Assembly: GCA_964628385.1 (NCBI GenBank)
Contig: CAZVOD010000065.1
Span: 1-27,402, forward strand
Direction of reading: 5' to 3'
Origin: JANQPA01 sp964628385
Lineage (GTDB): Bacteria; Bacteroidota; Bacteroidia; Chitinophagales; Saprospiraceae
DNA length: 27,402 bases
A program made the position numbers and the translations under genes. Numbering within the stretch: the first letter of the stretch is position 1; every line of letters starts with the position of its first letter. Below the pieces are notes generated by a model. It saw nothing but the letters and a program-made list of their open reading frames with translations, ran no database searches and was not told where the DNA came from. Shown piece after piece: positions 7,601 through 15,181 of this stretch.

Positions 7601-8668
7601 ATGAAAGGTCAAATTTTTACACTGATTTTTGCAATTTTTACACTGATGGCACAGGCACAAGATATTGAAGTGCCTCAGATACAGCGTGCCATTGTTACTA
7701 AACACACGGCCACCTGGTGCACCAACTGTGGTCGTACAGCCTGGGATGTCTTTACACAGGTGGTAAACAACTTAGGAGACAATGCCATTCCCTTGTCTGC
7801 ACATCGCTCAAGAAGCAGCGACCTCTACTCTGATGCCGCTGCCGCGTTTCTTGAAAACATGGATGGGGTTATTTATCAGCCAGAATTTTTTGTTAATGAA
7901 AAGAAAATATCTGGTGGAAGTTCTGATCTGTACAACAATATCGAGAGTGAAGTCTTTGCTATAGAAGCCCAAACCCCCGATGTACAAACTGGTTTGGAAT
8001 TATACCTGAATGAAGACGGTAGTGGTCCGCTAAGAATTAATACGCGGACCAAATTCCTCAGAGAACTCTCCGGACAGTATTTTCTCTCAGTTTGGTTGAT
8101 CGAAAAAGAAGTGATAGCCTTCCAGCAGAGCCAGGGGAATAGTGCTACACACAAGCAGGTGATCAGAAAAGCCTTAACGGAATCTCCCTTCGGCATGGAA
8201 TTATTCAATGGTAATGCCGGTCCGGACGAAGATATTTACATGGATTTGGAGTATGAACTGGAAGATGGTGAAACAATGGAAGGTAAAGAAGTCATGGTCG
8301 CTATCTGGAGATGGCAAAATGACAGATATAATTACGTTAACTCTAATGCCAGTGATATATTTTTTACTCAAAATACCACCACCTCTGTTAATCAGCTCGA
8401 CAATAGGGTGTCCGCTTTTAAAGTAGCTCCTACCGTGGTAGAAGGGCAGTCGACTATCACAATAGATCTGAATACAACTCTTGATCGGGCACAATTGAAC
8501 TTATATTCCGCTACCGGGCAATGGACCAACAATGTCTTTGACGGCCGCCTATCTGGTGGTATTCAGCACTTCTATATCTCTAAAGCTGATTTACCAGCTC
8601 CCGGGCTTTATTTTCTAACGCTACAATCTTCGCAAGGAGTACTTAGCAGAAAGGTAATCGTCAAATAA
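7601..8668 (+). CDS. Omp28-like thioredoxin-fold protein with T9SS sorting domain
   Basis: A 355-residue secreted protein. The frame opens at 7562, but ATG 7601 begins a clean signal peptide (MKGQIFTLIFAIFTLMAQAQ), so this start is preferred. Mature residues carry TATWCTNCG, a thioredoxin-type CxxC at 40-43, in the arrangement typical of Omp28-related proteins of Bacteroidota. The last ~80 residues (from FKVAPTVVEGQSTI to GVLSRKVIVK) form a type A Por secretion sorting domain, which directs outer-membrane passage by the type IX system and is usually cleaved. A redox or disulfide role outside the cell is plausible but unproven; the Omp28 family has no settled function. A strong terminator follows at 8729, so it is probably monocistronic. 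Confidence 0.85.
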   Translation: MKGQIFTLIFAIFTLMAQAQDIEVPQIQRAIVTKHTATWCTNCGRTAWDVFTQVVNNLGDNAIPLSAHRSRSSDLYSDAAAAFLENMDGVIYQPEFFVNEKKISGGSSDLYNNIESEVFAIEAQTPDVQTGLELYLNEDGSGPLRINTRTKFLRELSGQYFLSVWLIEKEVIAFQQSQGNSATHKQVIRKALTESPFGMELFNGNAGPDEDIYMDLEYELEDGETMEGKEVMVAIWRWQNDRYNYVNSNASDIFFTQNTTTSVNQLDNRVSAFKVAPTVVEGQSTITIDLNTTLDRAQLNLYSATGQWTNNVFDGRLSGGIQHFYISKADLPAPGLYFLTLQSSQGVLSRKVIVK

Positions 8669-8728
8669 CCAAAACTGGAGTCGGTTAATCTTTTCAAGGG
8701 CTTTAATTGAGCCAATACGTTTACATTT

Positions 8729-8776
8729 CCCTTCGTTCGGAATCTTTGTTGAAATTTCGAATGAAGGGATTTTTTT
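8729..8776 (+). terminator. Intrinsic terminator of the Omp28-like gene
   Basis: A 14-bp stem, CCCTTCGTTCGGAA (8729-8742) with TTTCGAATGAAGGG (8755-8768), pairs completely if two G-U pairs are allowed. The loop is 12 nt, and a run of seven T follows at 8770-8776. This is a textbook rho-independent terminator 60 bp after the stop codon. Confidence 0.9.
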
Positions 8777-8832
8777 GATATTTTATAACCACATTACCTT
8801 TTATGAGTTGTTAATTATGCCAATTAAATCAA

Positions 8833-8907
8833 AGACTTGTTTCGCAAGTGTTAAATAGGTTAAAATGGTTTTTTTTTGCCACTATTCTACGGTTGCAAAA
8901 CAAGTCT
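8833..8907. repeat. Long inverted repeat upstream of the DUF1028 gene
   Basis: AGACTTGTTTCGCAA (8833-8847) is complementary to TTGCAAAACAAGTCT (8893-8907) at 14 of 15 positions, with 45 bp between. The left arm alone can also form the small hairpin ACTTG-tttcg-CAAGT (8835-8849). AATCAA occurs just outside both arms (8827-8832 and 8910-8915). The 12-mer AAGACTTGTTTC recurs at 4628-4639. It may be a tiny transposon remnant or an mRNA leader structure. Confidence 0.5.
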
Positions 8908-8932
8908 AGAATCAAGCCTTAACAACAAAATT

Positions 8933-9928
8933 ATGAGGAGAGTTATACTATGCCTGTTGGTGCTGTTGTGTGGGAGTAGGTCCACAGCACAACACACGTT
9001 TTCTATCGTGGCCGTAGACACAATAACCGGAGAAGTCGGAAGTGCCGGCGCAACCTGTCTGGATGAAATAAGAGAAGGATTAGCGGCAGTAGTCATTAGT
9101 GATGTCATCCCCGGGGTGGGAGCCATACATACCCAGGCCTTGCTTGATAATGCTAATAAGAGGAATGCCAGAAGGCTTTTGAGCCAGGGACAGCACCCTA
9201 ACGATATTATGAATTGGCTGATCAGCAACGATGCAAGGGGAATTCCTAATGTACGTCAGTACGGGGTGGCCATGCTCGACCGAAATGGGCAGGCAGAGGC
9301 TGCAGCTTTTACTGGTCGGGATGCTTTTAACTTCAAAGGGCATATCGTAGGCGATACTTACGCTATTCAGGGTAATATTTTGTTGAATAATGCTATCCTG
9401 GAAAATATGGAAACGGGCTTTCAGCAAACACAAGGCAGCCTTTCAGAAAAGCTCATGGGAGCCATGGAAGCTGTGCAAGTAGCCGGAGCTGATTCTCGCT
9501 GTTTTTCGGAAGGTGTTTCTTCCCGGTCGGCTTTTTTGAGAGTTGCCCGGCCGGATGATCCTGAGTTTGCCCTTTCTCTTGATTTACAGGTGAATTCTAC
9601 TCCCTTTAGAGTAGAACCGATCGCCGTACTAAGAGATCAATTTGAAGCTTATCAGCTGGTAGGTACCAACAATCTTAACGCGGCTGCTATTAAGATTTTC
9701 CCCAATCCCACAGATAATATCATCAATATTGAATTGCCGTATACTTCTAGCTGGGTGATAGAGGTTTTTGAATTGGATGGAAAACTGTTATATTCAGCTA
9801 ATTTAAACGTAAAAGAACATCGTATTGAGGAGCTCCCCCCCAGAGCCAATATTTTGCTGCTGAGGGTAACAGAAAATAAAAAGAGTGGCCTGAGCATAAC
9901 TAAAAAAATACTGAGGGGTGTTGAATAA
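8933..9928 (+). CDS. DUF1028 (Ntn-hydrolase-like) protein with T9SS sorting domain
   Basis: A 331-residue secreted protein. ATG 8933 gives a signal peptide (MRRVILCLLVLLCGSRSTAQ); an in-frame upstream ATG at 8876 would place 19 non-signal residues ahead of it and is rejected. Immediately after cleavage comes HTFSIVAVDTITGEVGSAG, the DUF1028 hallmark; the domain runs to about residue 235 with the family's GAIHTQA and GNIL segments. DUF1028 proteins are predicted Ntn-type hydrolases without a settled substrate. The last ~85 residues, from AAIKIFPNPTDNIINIELP, are a type A Por sorting domain, so this copy is exported through the type IX system. The stop overlaps the GTG start of the next gene by 11 bp. 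Confidence 0.85.
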   Translation: MRRVILCLLVLLCGSRSTAQHTFSIVAVDTITGEVGSAGATCLDEIREGLAAVVISDVIPGVGAIHTQALLDNANKRNARRLLSQGQHPNDIMNWLISNDARGIPNVRQYGVAMLDRNGQAEAAAFTGRDAFNFKGHIVGDTYAIQGNILLNNAILENMETGFQQTQGSLSEKLMGAMEAVQVAGADSRCFSEGVSSRSAFLRVARPDDPEFALSLDLQVNSTPFRVEPIAVLRDQFEAYQLVGTNNLNAAAIKIFPNPTDNIINIELPYTSSWVIEVFELDGKLLYSANLNVKEHRIEELPPRANILLLRVTENKKSGLSITKKILRGVE

Positions 9929-10388
9929 TTACAGCCTGGACTTGGATTTACTGAGTTGGAAGAATGAGTTGAAGGTGAAAAAAGAGCAGGAACAAACGTA
10001 CCTCTTTGATCCAATCAGAAAGAAATGGATTGTACTACAACCAGAGGAAATAGTTCGGCAGCTCCTCATTATCTATCTCATTCACCATAAAAAGTATAAC
10101 AAAAACAGGATATCTCTGGAGAGAGGATTTGACGTCAATGAAAATTTTAAGCGCTTTGATATTTTGATTTATACTATGGGCCTGGAGCCATTTATGCTGA
10201 TAGAATGCAAAGCGCCGCATGTCAAAATAACGGCGGAAACTTTTACACAGGTACAAATCTATAATCTCAAGTTCTCAGTGCCTTATCTGGCTATCAGTAA
10301 TGGCCTGGAAACTTACGTCTATCAAATGCCCAAAGAGAATAAAAAGGGTACATTACTTTCTCAACTTCCTAATTTTCCACTGGAATAA
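9918..10388 (+). CDS. Orphan HsdR N-terminal-like (HSDR_N_2) PD-(D/E)xK protein
   Basis: A 156-residue cytoplasmic protein resembling the N-terminal nuclease domain of type I restriction HsdR subunits. Visible are YLFDPIRKKWIVLQPEEIVRQ (written here in part as DPIRKKWIVL, residues 31-40), RFDILIY with Asp81, the catalytic-type ECK at 96-98, and a following QVQIYNL helix (112-117), together the PD-(D/E)xK pattern. There is no helicase domain and no HsdM or HsdS nearby, so it is not a working type I system. Such stand-alone proteins are common single-copy genes in Bacteroidota. The GTG start overlaps the upstream T9SS gene, implying coupled translation although one product is secreted and the other cytoplasmic. 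DNA cleavage activity is possible but unproven. Confidence 0.75.
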   Translation: MLNNYSLDLDLLSWKNELKVKKEQEQTYLFDPIRKKWIVLQPEEIVRQLLIIYLIHHKKYNKNRISLERGFDVNENFKRFDILIYTMGLEPFMLIECKAPHVKITAETFTQVQIYNLKFSVPYLAISNGLETYVYQMPKENKKGTLLSQLPNFPLE

Positions 10389-10426
10389 CCACCTGGAGTT
10401 TGACACTTCATCAACTATTGTCACAT

Positions 10427-10454
10427 TTGCGAACCCGATAATTGTTTATTTTTG
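10427..10454 (+). promoter_or_regulatory. Possible promoter of the tdh-kbl operon
   Basis: TTTG at 10427-10430 is followed, 16 bp on, by TATTTTTG (10447-10454), an exact TAnnTTTG -7 box. The spacing is slightly short for the Bacteroidota consensus. It would give a leader of about 150 nt that includes the palindrome at 10487. Confidence 0.3.
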
Positions 10455-10481
10455 TTGAATAGATAAAAATGATTATATACT

Positions 10482-10513
10482 AAAATAGAGGAATTCCTCT
10501 GTCGGGCTATTTT
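10482..10513. repeat. Nested palindrome in the threonine dehydrogenase leader
   Basis: AGAGGAATTCCTCT (10487-10500) is a perfect 14-bp palindrome, and AAAATAG (10482-10488) pairs with CTATTTT (10507-10513) around it. It could be a repressor operator or a leader hairpin. A second TATTTTTG box overlaps its right end (10508-10515) but lacks a TTG at suitable distance. Confidence 0.4.
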
Positions 10514-10612
10514 TGATAGGAAAGTGGGCAATAAGAAAAAATGATTGATTTTTCGCCTAATGGATTCATCAAAAGTGGGTCTGAATATTTTGCCTTAACC
10601 AATATTAAATTT

Positions 10613-11569
10613 ATGGGTACAGAAAAATTGCTCCTCACAGGTGCCAAAGGACAAATTGGTACGGTATTGACACAGACACTTCGGCAGCGGTATGGCGCTG
10701 ATAAAGTCATCGCCACTGATTTGGTACAACCCAACGGGCATCCTGACGACTTTTATGAAGTATTAGATGTTTTGGATAAAGATCATTTGGAATCACTTAT
10801 CCGGAAGTACCAAATCACACAGGTTTATCATCTGGCGGCCATATTATCAGCAAAGGGCGAACAAAACCCTGTACGTGCTTGGTCTGTAAATATGCAAGGG
10901 TTATTCAACGTTTTGGAATTGGCAAAAGAGTATGGATTCAAGGTTTTCTTCCCGAGTTCTATTGCTGTTTTTGGTTCAGAATCGCCCAAGTTTGATACGC
11001 CTCAATTTCTTAGTACCTCTCCTGAAACGGTCTACGGCATAAGTAAAGTAGCAGGAGAATACTGGGCAAAATATTATCATCAAAAATACGGCGTTGATGT
11101 TCGCTCATTACGCTATCCGGGGATTATTTCCCATCAGTCCCTGCCCGGCGGTGGTACTACAGATTATGCGGTAGAAATTTTCCACGAAGCGCTTAAGGAA
11201 GGTCGGTATAAATGCTTTTTGAGTGAAGAAACGCGTTTGCCTATGATGTATATCCCAGATGCCATTCGCGCTACTATCGAACTAATGGAAGCTGATACTG
11301 CTCATATTACGGTAAGAACAAGCTACAATTTGGCTGGATTTAGTCTGACGCCAGCAGAGCTATACGAGGAAATTAAGTTATCTATTCCTGAGTTTGAGAT
11401 TAGTTATTCACCTGATTTTCGCCAAGATATTGCCAACTCTTGGACTTCGACTATCGATGATTTAGCAGCTCGGAAAGACTGGGGCTGGAAGGAAGAATAT
11501 GATCTTAAGTCGATGACCAAAGATATGATTCGAAATTTATCCGGGAGGTACTCCGCGGTGAAGGCATAG
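10613..11569 (+). CDS. NAD-dependent L-threonine 3-dehydrogenase (SDR type)
   Basis: A 318-residue extended short-chain dehydrogenase. The Rossmann motif GAKGQIG spans residues 10-16, and the catalytic pair is Tyr141/Lys145 (YGISK) with serines in FFPSSIAVFG at 115-116. The sequence, including SLRYPGIIS and a GGGTTDYAVEIF segment, fits the SDR-type L-threonine dehydrogenase known from Flavobacterium, unrelated to the zinc-dependent E. coli Tdh. It oxidises threonine to 2-amino-3-ketobutyrate, and the next gene, 34 bp downstream, encodes the ligase that uses this product, which strongly supports the assignment. The open frame extends to 10541, but ATG 10613 starts three residues before the first beta strand and is preferred. 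Confidence 0.92.
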   Translation: MGTEKLLLTGAKGQIGTVLTQTLRQRYGADKVIATDLVQPNGHPDDFYEVLDVLDKDHLESLIRKYQITQVYHLAAILSAKGEQNPVRAWSVNMQGLFNVLELAKEYGFKVFFPSSIAVFGSESPKFDTPQFLSTSPETVYGISKVAGEYWAKYYHQKYGVDVRSLRYPGIISHQSLPGGGTTDYAVEIFHEALKEGRYKCFLSEETRLPMMYIPDAIRATIELMEADTAHITVRTSYNLAGFSLTPAELYEEIKLSIPEFEISYSPDFRQDIANSWTSTIDDLAARKDWGWKEEYDLKSMTKDMIRNLSGRYSAVKA

Positions 11570-11603
11570 TTTTTTGTTTTAAAACCAATAAACTTATTAA
11601 TAA

Positions 11604-12791
11604 ATGTATAATAACGTAGAACCAGTATTAGAGAAAGAAATCGCAGAGATCAAAGATGCGGGTTTGTATAAAGAAGAGCGGATAATCATTACGCCTCAGG
11701 GCGCGAGTATCCAAACAACGGAAGGTAAAGAAGTACTCAACTTTTGCGCCAACAATTATCTGGGCCTATCTTCTCATCCAGTAGTTCTGGAGGCAGCAAA
11801 GGAAGCCATTGATACCCACGGCTTTGGTTTATCGTCGGTTCGTTTTATTTGTGGTACGCAGGATATCCACAAAGAACTGGAGCAAAAGACAGCCGAATTT
11901 TTGGGTATGGAAGATGCCATACTTTACGCTGCTGCTTTTGATGCTAACGGAGGGTTATTTGAGCCTATCCTCGGGAAAGAAGATGCCATCATTTCTGATC
12001 AATTAAATCATGCTTCTATTATTGATGGAATCCGTCTTTGTAAGGCTCAGCGATTCCGCTATCTTTCCAACAATATGGAAGATTTGGAAGAAAAGCTTAA
12101 GGAGGCACAGTCTGCTCGCAGACGGCTAATTGCCACCGATGGCGTCTTTTCAATGGATGGTACTATCGCGCAATTAGACAAAATCTGTGACCTGGCAGAC
12201 AAGTATGACGCTATGGTAATGGTAGATGATTGTCACGCCACAGGATTTATTGGAAAAACCGGTCGCGGTACTGCAGAGCACTGCGGTGTAATGAATCGAG
12301 TTGATATTATCACGGGAACTTATGGAAAAGCACTCGGTGGTGCATCCGGCGGGTTTACGGCAGCAAAAAAGGAAATCGTCGACATGCTACGTCAGCGTTC
12401 CAGACCGTATCTGTTCTCCAATACCTTAGCTCCGGCGATTGTAGGGGCATCTATCAAAGTGCTGGATATTCTAAGCGCCACTACTGAGTTGAGAGATAAG
12501 CTGGAGAATAATACCAAATATTTCCGTGCAGCCATGAATAAAGCTGGCTTCGATATTATTCCCGGTGAGACGCCTATCGTTCCTGTAATGCTTTATGATG
12601 CTAAATTATCTCAGGAATTTGCCCGTCGACTACTGGAAGAAGGCATTTATGTTATTGGGTTCTTCTACCCTGTAGTACCGAAAGGTAAGGCCAGAATTCG
12701 CGTTCAGCTATCTGCCGCTCACGAACAAGTGCATTTGGAAGCTGCTGTAGATGCTTTTACAAGAGTAGGTAAAGAGTTGGGGGTAATTTAA
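11604..12791 (+). CDS. kbl: Glycine C-acetyltransferase (2-amino-3-ketobutyrate CoA ligase)
   Basis: A 395-residue PLP enzyme of the alpha-oxoamine synthase family. It cleaves 2-amino-3-ketobutyrate with CoA to glycine and acetyl-CoA. The PLP lysine is Lys242 in GTYGKALGGASGG, and VDDCHATGF (207-215) supplies the aspartate and histidine that contact the cofactor. NFCANNYLGLSSHP near the N-terminus and the length of 395 (E. coli Kbl is about the same) distinguish Kbl from BioF, HemA and SPT relatives, as does its pairing with the threonine dehydrogenase gene. Together the two genes form a threonine degradation or glycine supply pathway in the cytoplasm. Confidence 0.95.
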   Translation: MYNNVEPVLEKEIAEIKDAGLYKEERIIITPQGASIQTTEGKEVLNFCANNYLGLSSHPVVLEAAKEAIDTHGFGLSSVRFICGTQDIHKELEQKTAEFLGMEDAILYAAAFDANGGLFEPILGKEDAIISDQLNHASIIDGIRLCKAQRFRYLSNNMEDLEEKLKEAQSARRRLIATDGVFSMDGTIAQLDKICDLADKYDAMVMVDDCHATGFIGKTGRGTAEHCGVMNRVDIITGTYGKALGGASGGFTAAKKEIVDMLRQRSRPYLFSNTLAPAIVGASIKVLDILSATTELRDKLENNTKYFRAAMNKAGFDIIPGETPIVPVMLYDAKLSQEFARRLLEEGIYVIGFFYPVVPKGKARIRVQLSAAHEQVHLEAAVDAFTRVGKELGVI

Positions 12792-12888
12792 ATGGAAAGT
12801 TATCAAGATTAGAGCGAGAATAAATAGCCTACTATAATAGTATCCACACTTTTCAGTAATGTTTTGATAAAGAAGTGCCAAAATAAAT

Positions 12889-12914
12889 GCCCTCAGGTGA
12901 CTCCATCTGAGGGC
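12889..12914. terminator. Hairpin after kbl, probable terminator
   Basis: GCCCTCAG (12889-12896) pairs perfectly with CTGAGGGC (12907-12914) across a 10-nt loop, about 100 bp after the kbl stop. The + strand side is followed by TAAAAGC, not a T-run; the - strand side is followed by ATTTATTTT. It is therefore only a partial match to an intrinsic terminator. Confidence 0.45.
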
Positions 12915-12990
12915 TAAAAGCATCCGTTTCGTATACATTCCCTTTATCATTTGGTTTGAGCATTTGACTTTACTAAAAATCAAAGGTTTA

Positions 12991-13019
12991 TTGACAGGTA
13001 ACGAAAAAAAATATTTTTC
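12991..13019 (+). promoter_or_regulatory. Candidate Bacteroidota promoter for the lipoprotein-amylase genes
   Basis: TTG (12991-12993), an 18-bp spacer and TATTTTTC (13012-13019) match TTG-N17-23-TAnnTTTG with one mismatch in the -7 box. Transcription would start about 40 nt upstream of the lipoprotein ATG. Confidence 0.4.
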
Positions 13020-13062
13020 TTTGTTTTTATTATTGACTCATTCCTAAAGCAAAATTTGAATT

Positions 13063-13608
13063 ATGAAAAAGTTACTAGTCTTACTCTTACCGTTTGTGAT
13101 CTTATCTTGTGGTAATGATGAAGTTGGAAAAGGAAAAAATGAAAATACCCGTCAATACACCGGATCAGCAGCGGCTCCTGTACCACCTGACAAGTCCAAA
13201 TTTACAAGGGAGGTTACTGCTCTGACTAGTAGCTTTGGCAATGGAAAAGACGTGTGGATGTTTGAGTATTATTTGATTTCTCCCGTTGACAGTGCCAAGT
13301 CATACGCCAATATGGGCAAGTGGTTCAGATTTTATGAAGATGGCACCTATGAAAATGGCAGGTGGTCTGAAGAATGGGCTGGTGGCTCCTGGTTTTTGAG
13401 ACAAGGAAGCGAGTACGGAAATATTCTTTTACTGGACAATCGGGATGATTCCCAGGATATGGAATGGGAGCTCCAGGGCTTAAGTGCTGAACAGGATAAT
13501 TGGTCTTGGGTAGGTACCAAACGCTTTGGCTTGAATAATAATTTTGCTAAAGTAACCAGGCTGTACAGTATTCCTACCAGAGAGCAATTTGGATTCACCA
13601 GAGATTAA
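13063..13608 (+). CDS. Small lipoprotein of unknown function
   Basis: A 181-residue protein with a lipoprotein signal (MKKLLVLLLPFVILSCGN; cysteine 17). The acidic GNDE just after the cysteine is compatible with a Bacteroidota lipoprotein export signal, which would place it on the outer face of the outer membrane; this is inference. The body is rich in Trp, Tyr and Gly with alternating strands (KWFRFYEDGTYENGRWSEE, GGSWFLRQ, NILLLDN), suggesting a small lipocalin-like beta barrel or sandwich. I do not recognise the family. It lies 63 bp upstream of a GH13 lipoprotein gene in the same direction, so it may be co-expressed with starch utilisation. Confidence 0.8.
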   Translation: MKKLLVLLLPFVILSCGNDEVGKGKNENTRQYTGSAAAPVPPDKSKFTREVTALTSSFGNGKDVWMFEYYLISPVDSAKSYANMGKWFRFYEDGTYENGRWSEEWAGGSWFLRQGSEYGNILLLDNRDDSQDMEWELQGLSAEQDNWSWVGTKRFGLNNNFAKVTRLYSIPTREQFGFTRD

Positions 13609-13671
13609 CTTCCGGGTAAAGCTTTGGGATTATTGCGGCTTAATCATGTATGAGACTTAAACTATAAACTT

Positions 13672-15069
13672 ATGACAACCAAAATCACTAAAACAAGCCT
13701 ATTGTTGCTTGTACCTTTTATTTGGGCTTGTAATCCGGCGGCAGAGCCACAAGAACCCACTATCGAAACTCCGTCAGAAGCTCCTGTCATGGAGGAAGGG
13801 TCTGATTGGGCCAAGAATGCTAATATTTACGAAGTAAACATCCGGCAGTATACGCCAGAGGGTACGTTTAATGCATTTGCTGAGCATTTACCTCGCTTAC
13901 AGAAGATGGGGGTAGATATTTTGTGGTTTATGCCGATCTATCCGATTAGTGAAAAAAGAAGAAAAGGGGCGTTGGGTAGTTATTATGCTATTTCGGATTA
14001 TACGGCTATCAATCCCAATTTCGGTACTATGGAAGAATTCCAGGCAGTAGTGGATCAGGCACACAGTAAAGGGATGAAGGTGCTGCTGGATTGGGTACCT
14101 AACCACACCGGCTGGGACCACAGGTGGATTGAAGAAAATAAAGAGTGGTATACTCTTGATGAAAATGGAGAAATTATAGATGCACCGGAAGGGACAGATT
14201 GGACGGATGTAGCCGACCTTAATTACGATAATCAGGACATGCGGAAAGCTATGATCGCCGATATGAAATTCTGGTTGACTGATGTCAATGTGGATGGCTT
14301 TCGCTGCGATGTAGCCGGAAATGTGCCTTTAGATTTCTGGGAGCAGGCCATTCCTCAGCTACGAGAAGCAGAGCCCAATCTGTTCATGTTGGCAGAGGCC
14401 GAAGTGCCCGAACACCGAAATACAGATGGCTTATTCGATATGTCTTATGGTTGGTCTTTTCATAATTTGCTGAACGAAATAGCCGAAGGAAAAAAAGGTG
14501 CTGACCATATCCAAGCTTGGTATGACAACGATCGGGCACGTTTCAACAAGGGATACCACATGCAGTTTATTACTAACCACGACGAGAATTCCTGGAATGG
14601 AACTATCTACGAAAGAATGGGGGAAGCCGCTGATGCCATGGCTATTATGGCTTTTATTTACGATGGTATGCCGCTGATTTACAGCGGTCAGGAAGCAGCA
14701 ATGGATAAGCGTCTGGAATTTTTTACGAAAGATTCCATAGCGTGGGGTAATTTTGAAAAAGAAGCTTTCTATGCCCAACTTCTAGAGCTAAAACATAAAA
14801 ATGAAGCCCTGTGGAATGGAGCATTCGGTGGAGAACCCGTTCGCCTGTCAACAGATAATCAAAATGTTTTTGCCTTTAAGAGAGAAAAGAACGGCGAATC
14901 GGTTATTGTAGTAGTAAATCTTTCCGGCCAAAACCAGTCAGCCAAAGTTAATACCACGAATCTTAGCGGAGAATACGCCAATATTTTCGGCAATAGTACC
15001 GTAACGGTAAGTGAAGATATGGAAACGACGCTCAATCCCTGGGGGTATGTCGTGCTTTCAAAAGCATAG
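13672..15069 (+). CDS. GH13 alpha-amylase-family lipoprotein
   Basis: A 465-residue glycoside hydrolase of family 13 with a lipoprotein signal (LLLLVPFIWACN; cysteine 20) and a Pro/Glu-rich linker to about residue 43. The four GH13 motifs are present: DWVPNH at 140-145, GFRCDVAGN with nucleophile Asp213, MLAEAE with acid/base Glu242, and TNHDEN with Asp304. A short all-beta C-terminal domain follows (about 390-465). The barrel is compact. The enzyme should hydrolyse or transfer alpha-1,4-glucans at the cell envelope; the position of the signal fits a membrane-bound enzyme trimming maltooligosaccharides. It precedes a strong bidirectional terminator, so it is the last gene of its transcript. 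Confidence 0.93.
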   Translation: MTTKITKTSLLLLVPFIWACNPAAEPQEPTIETPSEAPVMEEGSDWAKNANIYEVNIRQYTPEGTFNAFAEHLPRLQKMGVDILWFMPIYPISEKRRKGALGSYYAISDYTAINPNFGTMEEFQAVVDQAHSKGMKVLLDWVPNHTGWDHRWIEENKEWYTLDENGEIIDAPEGTDWTDVADLNYDNQDMRKAMIADMKFWLTDVNVDGFRCDVAGNVPLDFWEQAIPQLREAEPNLFMLAEAEVPEHRNTDGLFDMSYGWSFHNLLNEIAEGKKGADHIQAWYDNDRARFNKGYHMQFITNHDENSWNGTIYERMGEAADAMAIMAFIYDGMPLIYSGQEAAMDKRLEFFTKDSIAWGNFEKEAFYAQLLELKHKNEALWNGAFGGEPVRLSTDNQNVFAFKREKNGESVIVVVNLSGQNQSAKVNTTNLSGEYANIFGNSTVTVSEDMETTLNPWGYVVLSKA

Positions 15070-15097
15070 CAAATTTTAAAAAAGGGTTAGAAAAAAC

Positions 15098-15140
15098 ATC
15101 CCGAATTTTCAGGTGGACAGAAAATTCGGGATTGTTTTTT
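15098..15140. terminator. Bidirectional terminator, GH13 lipoprotein / anti-sigma junction
   Basis: ATCCCGAATTTTC (15098-15110) pairs perfectly over 13 bp with GAAAATTCGGGAT (15120-15132); the loop is 9 nt. T-runs flank it in both directions (TGTTTTTT at 15133-15140 on +, GTTTTTT on -), so it should stop both convergent transcripts. Its core recurs in the hairpin at 20836-20888. Confidence 0.9.
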
Positions 15141-15181
15141 AGAAATTTATCTTTCGATTATTGGTACCGGATTATTTTGTT

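Noticed and set aside
8876..8932. Upstream start for the DUF1028 protein
   Set aside because: The 19 extra residues would bury the signal peptide, and the stretch overlaps the 8833-8907 inverted repeat.
9918..10388. A type I restriction-modification system
   Set aside because: Only an HsdR N-terminal-like domain is present; there is no helicase, HsdM or HsdS gene.
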